Below are positions 1 to 8,900 of a stretch of 10,394 nt of DNA, one piece after another. The stretch is taken from assembly GCA_004335635.1 (NCBI GenBank), contig QAXH01006066.1, positions 1 to 10,394 of the forward strand, written 5' to 3'. A model generated the notes under the pieces. The model was given only the letters and a program-made list of their open reading frames with translations, was not told where the DNA came from and searched no databases. Source of the stretch: Chloromonas sp. AAM2. Lineage: Eukaryota > Chlorophyta > Chlorophyceae > Chlamydomonadales > Chlamydomonadaceae. The first letter of the stretch is position 1, and every line of letters begins with the position of its first letter. The position numbers and the translations under genes were made by a program.

Positions 1-1917
1 ACACTAACTTGCAACAGGGCAGGTTTAGTAAGGGAGGTTTAGTAAGGAAGACTGTTATGGCATTTAAAGCATGGAGGATTGCAAAATAGCCCAAACAGAC
101 TTGACTTTGTTTGTGCACAATACTCGCACAAGCACACTGTGCACGACGGCACCTTCCAACACTTGGTGGGACTTACAAGTTTTCATGGCATGGTGTGCCA
201 AGACTGATGCAGACTCGCTATTCTTTTGACATTGTTATAGGTTGTTCTTTTGGCTAGTTCTTTAGGTTTACCGGCTTGAATGTGTAATGTGTTACACTGG
301 AATTGGAATATCATTGTGTGACATTGCGTTCTGAATCTCTGATAATCTACCGCCACTTCTCACTGTCCCTGTCCCAGTATTGGCAGTCACCAGCGCCTAC
401 CAATACCAGCATCAGCAACACATCCCAGTGGCAGATGACACTCCCACCGACAACCGACAGCCTCATCACGATGCCAGTTTCATGTGTAGGCCTGTATAAT
501 TAGAATCACATCCTGTACATACTAAGGCACGACACAAGGTCCCGGCACACGTACCTGTAGCGGCCGGGCATACAACCTAGTCAGAAATGCAACTGATACT
601 GGCGGCACATTGCTTCCAAAACGGAACAAGAGGACACGCTGTACCATCTGCAACCTGGTATCTAGTACCATCTGATATCTTCACGTGTGGTCTGTGGATT
701 GAGGAGTCATAGGCCAGCAGGGATTGAGGCTGACGCTTGAGGCTGACGCCATGACTGTGGTGCGTCACGGCAGATTAACAGACATTCAAATTTATTTAGT
801 TAGTCGGCATTTGCCCTTACACTATTTGAATAACTGGAAGCGATTGCAGCCACATCCGGCCCATGACACAGGAACGTGCCCCTGTAATCTCAGACCATTC
901 CGCGTACGCCTCAAACATCAAGCCCCTCTGCCACCACCGTGTTCATACCCTGAATGAAGCTTTGCACAGCCTTCGGTATGTTGTTTACTCCCGTACGTGC
1001 TCTTGACTGACCTCGAATGCTATCCTCGTTTGCAGATGAGTGGCATGCACTGGTTGGGCAGGCCCGGTTGGCTTGCCTGCTGTCGGGTGGCTGTCTGCTG
1101 TTGCAGCTTGCTTTCGCAGCAGTTGGCCTTTTGCCAGCATGTCACGTTAACCTGGCAGCTTCAGTCTCCCAGTTCAACAGCAAAAGAAAGCGGTAGCCAA
1201 TGGTCAAGGGCGGGCCTGCTAATCGGACAGACAGGCTGACGCTGACAGGTTGTCACACCCGTTATGACTCGGCCAACTCGCGGTCTGGATGGAGCGTTTC
1301 ATGCAGGATGTAGCGATCTGACTGCGTTGTCCTGTCGGTGGCACCTGCGGCGCCCAACATGCTACTGCAGTTCCCGACCCAACATGGCCAGTGATTGGAA
1401 AGGGCGTCAGGTTGGGAACGCTGCCTTTTGCACACTATCAGTGCCACATCGGCTGGAAGAGTACTCTCTCTGTCGCCGCGTGCATCCCTCAGTCGGAAAG
1501 CTGCTACTGCTGCAGGTAGGTGCGATCCTTGGCTCGCCTCGGACAGGCGAACCTGATGAGTTCACACTCATTTGCAGTTGTGATTGCTAGTCTGCATGAG
1601 CACCTGCACGATTTTATTCTGGAGAGCTGGCTGGTTGCTTTACATCGGACGCTTTGCCAAAAGTCCCGTTTTCCATGTTGGCCCATCACAAGCCCTCTTT
1701 TGCGCCTTTCCATGCTTTTGACATGCGTGATTATAAGCAGTGAACATTGTGTTGTGCACACTGCACATAGATGGATTGCTGGTCCGCACTGAACCAGCAT
1801 GCATCTGCACATGGCCACATACGTTTACACTGGTAACATCTCCATCATGCTGTGCAACGGGCTCGGCAGTGCCCCTGCATGCAGCATGTAACTGGGCTTG
1901 GTTTCCCTGCCATGCAG
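1..1917. other. Stretch without a supported gene
   Basis: Open frames here are short (at most about 108 codons) and none shows a recognisable domain. It holds two small tandem repeats (20-48 with an aggtttagtaagg unit; 724-749 with a 13-bp unit, twice), one copy of the dispersed repeat (371-477), a small hairpin (1534-1550, 6-bp stem) and isolated splice-like sites (AG before 1037, donor at 1516). It may contain exons of an upstream gene that I cannot resolve. Confidence 0.5.
371..477 (+). repeat. Dispersed repeat, left copy (inverted relative to 10119-10308)
   Basis: Bases 371-441 match the reverse complement of 10238-10308 at 67 of 71 positions, and 442-477 match the reverse complement of 10119-10155 with about 3 mismatches and one indel. 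The left copy is continuous. No coding content or terminal motif identifies the element family. Confidence 0.85.
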
Positions 1918-2043
1918 GAGCTATCTCAGGTTCCCCAATCTGTTCCCAAGCCAGCCATCAACAGCCATCCAGTGCCAGGCCCATCAAGCCTGAACACCAC
2001 CAGCACGGACGAAAACGTGGAACGAGGCGGTGCAGCGGACTGA
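1918..2043 (+). CDS. Possible terminal exon of an unidentified upstream gene
   Basis: After a CATGCAG acceptor with pyrimidines before it, an open stretch reads ELSQVPQSVPKPAINSHPVP, then GPSSLNTTSTDENVERGGAA and D, and ends at TGA 2041-2043. The Pro/Ser/Thr-rich composition looks like a disordered protein tail. No family is recognised. A consensus donor (GCTGCAG|GTAGGT) at 1516 has a compatible phase with the open frame before it, but I could not build a convincing exon chain. It may equally be a chance open frame. Confidence 0.25.
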   Translation, partial: ELSQVPQSVPKPAINSHPVPGPSSLNTTSTDENVERGGAAD

Positions 2044-2535
2044 CTGCTTACGGAGTACAGAAATCTAGCCTTTCAACCTGTGTTGCTCTCAGCCCTGGCA
2101 TCACGGGCCAGCCACCATAGCCGCACAAGGTTGCCGCTTTACCAGCGCAGGCAATTGGCAACTACACATCGCCTGGCGAGCTCGAGCAATTCCACTGTCA
2201 GTCGTTGCTGCTGATTGCGCATCTAGCTGCTGAATTCGTATCAAGCCCAGCAGCTAGCAGCTGACAAGGCTGAAATCAGCGCACAGTCTGCAGCAGGCAG
2301 TGGTGTCCAGCATTCAAGGTGTCGGCCATCACAGCAAACCAAGTGTAACATGTCATTTTCCCCTCACAAGTTATGGGGCCTACTTGTCTGTGGGCAGGGC
2401 GGTGCCGGCCGGCAGCCTTTGGAAGGCTTAGTCTACCAGCTAGCCCACGGCAGCAGCCGGGCAGCTGCACAGCAAGGGCTGGTCTGCCATACAGCTGCCG
2501 CCGTTGCCAGCACACACACTGCAGCTGCAGCAGCC
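2044..2535. other. Intergenic and 5' region of the kinase gene
   Basis: No TATA box or known promoter motif is evident. It has a 9-bp inverted repeat tagctgctg/cagcagcta (2224-2232 and 2248-2256) and an open frame from the ATG at 2350 into exon 1. The 62 codons from 2350 to 2535 have one acidic residue and many Ala/Gln/Gly, so they could be 5' UTR or a longer targeting leader. Confidence 0.5.
2344..2348 (+). promoter_or_regulatory. TGTAA, possible poly(A) signal of an upstream gene
   Basis: TGTAA lies 301 bases after the stop of the candidate terminal exon at 1918-2043 and just before the in-frame ATG at 2350. If used, the upstream transcript would end near 2360 and the kinase transcript would have to start between there and 2536, favouring 2536 as the start codon. 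A chance match is possible. Confidence 0.25.
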
Positions 2536-2919
2536 ATGGCTAGCTCCAGCGCAGCTATGGGTGCAGCTGCAGCAGCCGGTGCAGCTGCCGCAGCCGCCGC
2601 CGCACGGCGAAGCCGCGCCTGGGGCGTGCGTGCTGCGTTTGCCGCCGCCTTAGTCGCTACAGGCGCATGGCTGAGCGTGGCACACGCCACATACGACACA
2701 GCCACGCTCCTTTTAACGTCACTACCTAAGACACTGCGCACAGCGGCCTGGGCGGTGCGAGCGGGATTGAGTTACAAACGGTTTGCTGCGCTGCATGTGG
2801 GCGAGGATCCAGAGGGGGATGAGTATCAAGAGGCGTTGGGTGTGCTGCACACGCACTGGGCGAAGCAGCTGTTGGAGCTATGCAGAGCTAATGGAGGCGT
2901 GTATGTCAAGGCAGGACAG
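2536..2919 (+). CDS. ADCK1: Exon 1: N-terminus, membrane segment, KxGQ motif
   Basis: Codes for residues 1-128. Residues 1-32 are Ala/Ser/Arg-rich with no acidic residue, which fits an organelle-targeting leader. Residues 33-51 (AAFAAALVATGAWLSVAHA) can form one membrane helix, at the place where human ADCK1 has one. The exon ends exactly after YVKAGQ, the KxGQ motif of the ABC1 family, at CAG|GTGAGA (phase 0). The poly-Ala part is built from a repeated gcagctgcagcagcc unit (2521 and 2564). The upstream ATG at 2350 lies in the same open frame. Confidence 0.85.
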
Positions 2920-5900
2920 GTGAGACACGTGGGCTTTCAAATACGGTTCCAATATGCAATACAGACAGTGTTTGTGTTGTTCGCGTCTAATCATACCTCA
3001 TTTGAAGTGTCGCGGCGTTTACCGCCCTTTCCTTGGTTCGTTCTTACCATGCACAACCATGGGGGCGTAATCCAGTGCCCGGCACTGCTCCTCACTTCCC
3101 TCTTCTTGCACTTTTACGTGCCTCCCTTTCCCTAGCTCCATGTTTTTGTCCGTCTGCGCTTGTACACATAAGCTAAAAGCATCCCTTGCAAGCAAGCTGC
3201 CATTGCCTGCCCTTGCATCTGCAGTTTGCCGCGTCATTTGGCGCTGTCCCGCGTGAGTTCCGTCTGGTGCTGGCGGGCCTGGAGGACCGAGCCGTGCCGC
3301 GCCCCTACCCGGCCATTGCCGCCATGCTAAGGAAGGAGCTAGAAGATGTGGGGGGCATGGAGATATTTAGCGACTTCGAACAGACGGCCACCGCAGCGGC
3401 ATCTCTGGCACAGGTGTGCAGAGTGGCAGGCATCAGCCTATCACTAGAAGTTTCTCCAATTGATAGGATACATTAGATGGGGTTATGATGCATCTGTTTG
3501 TTTGGAAGGGTCCATGATAGGCGTGGCAGCATGTGCTGAGCAGGTGGGACTTGAAAAGGCCAAGGGATTGAGCAGCTTCTACCGCAAGGCACGGCGAGGC
3601 CCAGGATCGTGTTTGGTGAATCTCTACGCTGCCAATAAGGAATGCATTGAGCATTGAGCCACTCTTGACGGCTGACATCGAAGAGCCTGAGATGAGTCAG
3701 GCAGCATGTGGTCGAATATTGGTAATATATTGACCCAGATACCAGCATGTGATTTATGTTAAAGTTGAGCTCAAGTATGCATCTTGCCTGGCCCACAGGT
3801 TCACCGTGCCGTGTTGCGTGAGAACGGCCAGGCCGTGGCCGTCAAGGTGCAGTACCCCGGGCTGGAGGGCTCAGTGGCCTCTGATCTCGCAGTGCTAAGG
3901 GTGTTCAATGCGATGGCAACGCTGCTGTTCCCTGACTACCGACTGGGCTGGCTGGTGGATGAATTGGACAAGAAACTGGTACTGGAACTGGACTTCAGGT
4001 GATTGGCAAGGGGGAGGAATTGAGAAAGGGCGGCACACAGGCAACTGCGACAATGCCTTGTATAATAGGACAGATACTTATCTACTTACTTTTACTTACT
4101 TTACGTACTTTACTTACTTATTTACTTACTTATTTATTTGGGGGGAAAACTTCAAGGTGGCTGGTGGAAGTGTTGGACAAGACTTGTTACTGATGCAATG
4201 CAACATGAATTGCTCGACTCTCCTCGCCTATGTACAGGGTGCACAGGGAAGCCACATGAAGGCACAGCGGGAGAGCATTGCTCGTGCCTGCTGTTGTAGC
4301 AACCAGCCCGCTGCGCTTGCGATCTAAATAGCTGTCTTCCCTGTGCTGTTTAGGACTGAACTGCGCAACTCCAGCCGCGTGGCGTCACTCCTGAAGGGCA
4401 ACAAATGTGTGACCGTGCCCCATATGTATAAGGACCTCTGCTCACGGCACCTGATCATCATGGAGTGGATTGACGGGTGCAAGGTGATTGGAATCTGTTT
4501 AGACCTGTAGGACTTGGTACAGCTTTGGGTCATGCTAGAAATTGGGTCTTGCGGTGGCAGCTCTGATATCCAACCAACTAAGCGTCTAACTATATAACTA
4601 TCATATAATCCAATGGCCACAGTACCTGGGTGTCTTACTCAGTGGGACCACGTGTCCCTGCAACTACCACTGGATAAGTCACTCTCACTCAGTCACTTGG
4701 AAACCTCAGTCACTTTGGTAAACAACACGTTTTTACAGTTCACGTGCCCGTGGTTCACGTGAGGGGAGGGTTTCCAGCCCGTCCAACCTACAAGTGAAGG
4801 GGATTGTGACACAGCTGGATAGTAATGGTGGTGGTCACCTCTTTAGTCCCGTTGGACGTTAGGTTGGCGCAGGTGAGCCTGGAAATCAGCAAGAGTTCAC
4901 ATCTCACGCTGCACATGCCCCCTGTCACCACATGCCACGTCAGGTGAACGACAGGGAGGCCATCAAGGCTAAGGGCATCAACCCGCGCGCCGTGGGCCTG
5001 CAGCTGGTCAGGCTGTTTGGGGAGCTCACGCTCATACATGGATTCATGCATGGGGACCCACACGCAGGTGTGTCTCCGGTGTTATCTGGCGATCGTGCGC
5101 GTAAGGGATGTGTGCCTCAAGTTAGGGGCAGATTCAACATCGATCAGAAAGTATGTGTATATGTATCGTTTTGAATCAGGCCAGCTGCCACAGGACGCAG
5201 GGGGAGAGGTATGTTGCTGTGTTGGCTGTGCATACGTGGTGGCGCAAGCTTTGGGCTACAGGTCAAATCAAACAAGAATGCGTAGTGCCTTGACGTGGTG
5301 GCTGGTACCGCATCCTGCTAGGCACGTTTCCCAGCGGGTGACAGCTTCACTGGGTCTCTTGTCTGCGGGTGTGTGGGTCTTTGTGTGCTTCTTACACATA
5401 CATGCATACTTGCACGTACATACATACCTGTTTGGCTATGGTTTTTGCATGCAGGCAACCTCATGGTGCGAAGTAAAGGTGAGTGCGGGGTACAGCATCC
5501 AGGTTTCGGGTTTCAGCGTCCAGCTTTGCGTTGAGCTTGTAATATTATTGCGACACAACCGCCCAACCGCCAACACACGTTTTCTTTCTGCACATGGCTT
5601 TCCTTTCGCACCTCATGCCAGCATCCAGCCATGCCTGTCTGCGCGCCATGGGTTGTTCCAAAGCGCATACGACGTGGCATAACGCTACCTTTTGCCAGGG
5701 GGTGTACCCTTCAGTTTGACAGCCTGTCAGCAACATTCGTGTGCCAGCAGCCTCGCGTGCTTGCCGAAGGTGTTTTGCATGCGCCTATGGAGTCTTTTGC
5801 CACACATGGAGGGTTGGATTCACGCTCATGCCTGTATACTTTTGGTGTACGGACATGCTATGGCACACCCCCATGCTGTGCCCTGGTTGTCTACCTACTG

Positions 5901-8900
5901 GTGCCTACTGGTGCCTACTGGTTGTTTTGCGCATGGGATTGCCCCATGCGCCTATTGGTTGTTCTTGCGCATGGGACAATCTGCCCAATATGTGCCGATG
6001 TGCAGGCAAGCGCAGTATCTGGCATTGGTTGACACGGGGAACACGACAGCCATATGAAGTGGTGAGTGTCACTAGGGTTGACCTGTGAGCCTTGTGGCAA
6101 TGCCAAAAACATGATCGTTAGTTGATTGTTTTTGAATGTTAGCATTGCCTGGTGCCAACGCAGTGGTGTTGATTCCATTTTGCCCAGCTGCATGTCTTCG
6201 CAAGCTGATTTTATGTCTGCGAGTCAAACCGCTCACAAGCCCAGCCAACAGTAGTCTTGTCCAGGCATCTGGCTGAATCTGCAGCGCACAAAGCCCATGT
6301 TGTGACGTTTGTGGAAGGCACACCACTCGCGAACATCTCGCTAGCATCGATGTGGCTACTGTCATATGGACACTGTAGCATGATGGGTCCTTGACATGCT
6401 TTTGCCAATCTGCTAGATGGACATTGTGGCTTGTCGTCGTTTACCCTCACTTGTTCGTCTTTGCTGGTGATGAGCCTTTTGTTGTGACTGATGCCAGCTC
6501 TGTATGCCTTGCTTGGCAGGTGTTGCTTGATCATGGCACGTACCTGGAAATCCCACATGAGCTCAGAGAGCAGTTCTGCCAGCTGTGGTGCTCCTTTGTC
6601 ATGCAAGACACGTAAGATTAGTTGCGAGATGGAACAGTCAGATCTCAACAGTGCAAAGCAAGCAAAAAGGGGATCTCAGGCCCTCTCTGACAAGCTCTTG
6701 GGCAAAGCCTTCATCATGTCGAGAAAGTTGGGGATGCAAATCAATGCCACATAAGACTGGCCTTTAATTGTTGCACAGAGCTTCTGTTGCCAAGATGGCT
6801 GTTCAAAGAAAGCGGTTTTCCACTGCAGACGCGGTGCTTTGAGCAGGTTTGCAAATGCCCTGTAAACACGGACGTTGTTGCCAGTGTGCGCCCTCCTGTT
6901 GACGTTTCAGGGAGCTTCAGGCAGAGCTCGGCTCAGATGTAACATGCTCTTGACAACGTCAAGTTTCTGTTGGCTGTGTAGCTGGGTCAGTGACTGTGCT
7001 GAGATGCGTCATCGTGTGCAGTGCAATGTTGGACTTAAGAGGGTGTGGTGGTGAGAGTGCCCTGACAATGCAAAGTGGCAGCTTCTGACACCTTCTGTCT
7101 GCTCTACCGCTGCTGATGGTGCAGGCAGCTTCAAGCGGAGCTTGGCGGGAGTGTAGCGGGCAAGCGGGGCGCCATGATTCTGCCTGTGCTGCTCACACAA
7201 ACAGCCCGGAGCAGGTGGGCGCAGTGGGGACCGCACCGCCCTGTTGTGGAGCGTCCGCCTTCTGTGGAGCGTCCGCCTGCTTATAATCAACACGAATGGC
7301 CGCGACTGTAATGCTTTGAGTAATGCCAGACTGTATAGTTTTAATTTTTGAGCCTGTTGAGCTGTGTGTTCCCCGTCCGCTCCATCGACATTAACAGGAT
7401 TACATGTCACACCCACATAGGCTCATCTAGGATAGACTGCAGGGACGGTTATTTGTCAATCCATGTTGCACCCCATGCACAGTGACACCACTGTCAATAC
7501 GCTTGGCAGCCTGTTGCATGAGCAATACACACAACACGTGTATTCCGTGTCTGTGTCATCATTTCTACTTGGCCTGCTCATGAATGGCTGCATGACGAAA
7601 TCAGTACCTCTGATGACTGGGCACATGCACAACTCTCAGCCGAGGCATTGTCTCGTTCACGTTCATCCTTCAGGGCTGCGAGGCAGGCGGTTCAGAATGT
7701 GTTTCCGGTGCACACTTGTGCCTGGTCTCATGATTGCGGCTGCACATGCTTCTCTGACAGCGGCGTATGCACACCTCTCACGTATTCATGACCTGGTTTA
7801 CCTGCTTCCTTGTCCCGGTCATGTTTATGCTTCAGGGCGTTCATGCTTGAGGGCAGTTCTTCAGGCCGCTGGAAATAGCAGAAATGGCACCTACAACTTG
7901 ACTATGCACAGCACCTGCCTGATTCTTTGCTCCAGTATGTATGTGTAGCATCTCTCGCCCATGCAATCGCATACATAGTGGAAGAGATGGCATTGATAGG
8001 CATCAAAACCCATCCACCCTGCCTTGCGATGATTGTCCAGGGCCGAGGAGCAGGCCGTGCTTCAGGCCGCTGGCATAGCAGGAGTGGGCGACATGGCAGC
8101 CCTCCTGCAGGCCGCGCCCCGGGCAGTGATTGAAGTGCTGCGCATCAACACGGTCATTCGATCCATCAGCAACCAGCTGGTAGGTGGCAGCATAAGGGAG
8201 CATGTGGCAATGATGGCAGCGCACAAAGAGCCACTTGCACATGATTTGCATGTGGGATGTATACTGAGCTGGTAGCGCAGATGGAAAATGAGCTTGTGCT
8301 TGATCGGCATGTGAGAGAGTCTGGTAGGGGAGGACCCTAGGCTGTGTTCCATCTCAACTGCCATTGATGATGGTGTGCCATGGCAGTCGTTGAAGGATGA
8401 ATGAAGTGCATGTCTGCACAGGGTGTTCAGATGATCGAGCGTAAGCGCATCCTGGCCGCTTACGCGCTCCAGGGCCTGCCCGCCCTGGGGTGCGGCGCGC
8501 GCCATGTGCACGCACGATTCAACTCCTGGGTTAGCCGAACATACCTGGCGGTGCTGTTGGTGAGTGCGGGGCACGCCTGGCGGTGCTGTGGGTGAGTGCG
8601 GGGCACGCCTGGCGGTGCTGTGGGTGAGTGCAGGGTGGTGTGAATGTTTTGCAGGCTTTTCACAATGCTGGCTGTGTGTTTGTGGCATGCCATGGCCCTT
8701 GCCCGCTGTTGTGCATACACGTATTGATAATTGCAAGTTGGGCGGGCGACGCGACAATCCCGCTGGCCGCAGTGTTGCAATTGCCGCTTGTGCGTTCCTT
8801 ACTGTTGCACCTGCTGCTTTGCATTGCCACGTGCCATTCCATTCCACGCCACATGTATCAATTGCCTCGTGCTTGCACCCACAGTGGGTTGTTTTCAAGC

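Noticed and set aside
1264..1590. 108-codon plus-strand open frame as an independent gene
   Set aside because: No domain, and all frames around its end are open, so coding status cannot be told; only the donor at 1516 is noted.
2433..2741. 102-codon alanine-rich open frame on the minus strand
   Set aside because: A mirror of the GCAGCTGC-type repeats that encode the poly-Ala leader of exon 1 on the plus strand.
2999..3021. Possible echo of exon 2 (tcatttg...tgtc...gcg) in intron 1
   Set aside because: Only short blocks match and several indels are needed; not distinguishable from chance by eye.
4650..4760. Three CACGTG (E/G-box) hexamers in intron 4
   Set aside because: A six-base palindrome in G/C-rich DNA is common, more occur elsewhere in the window, and no regulatory link can be shown.
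4872..4943. Alternative acceptor for exon 5 at 4873 (reads VSLEISKSS)
   Set aside because: It adds 70 bases and shifts the frame before the HGD motif; the acceptor at 4943 gives the family-typical VNDRE directly.
5654..5681. Possible echo of exon 7 (aagcgca...tggcat) in intron 6
   Set aside because: Two short blocks of 7 and 6 bases with an indel between them; too weak to claim.
7463..7948. 161-codon open frame on the plus strand in intron 9
   Set aside because: No recognisable domain and a composition unlike the exons. Only the short exon 10 echo within it resembles protein sequence, so I report that part alone.
8062..8898. 278-codon open frame on the minus strand
   Set aside because: It lies antisense across exons 10 and 11, their introns and the 32-bp repeat. 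Its sequence shows no domain, and its His/Pro/Thr-rich repeats come from the tandem array.
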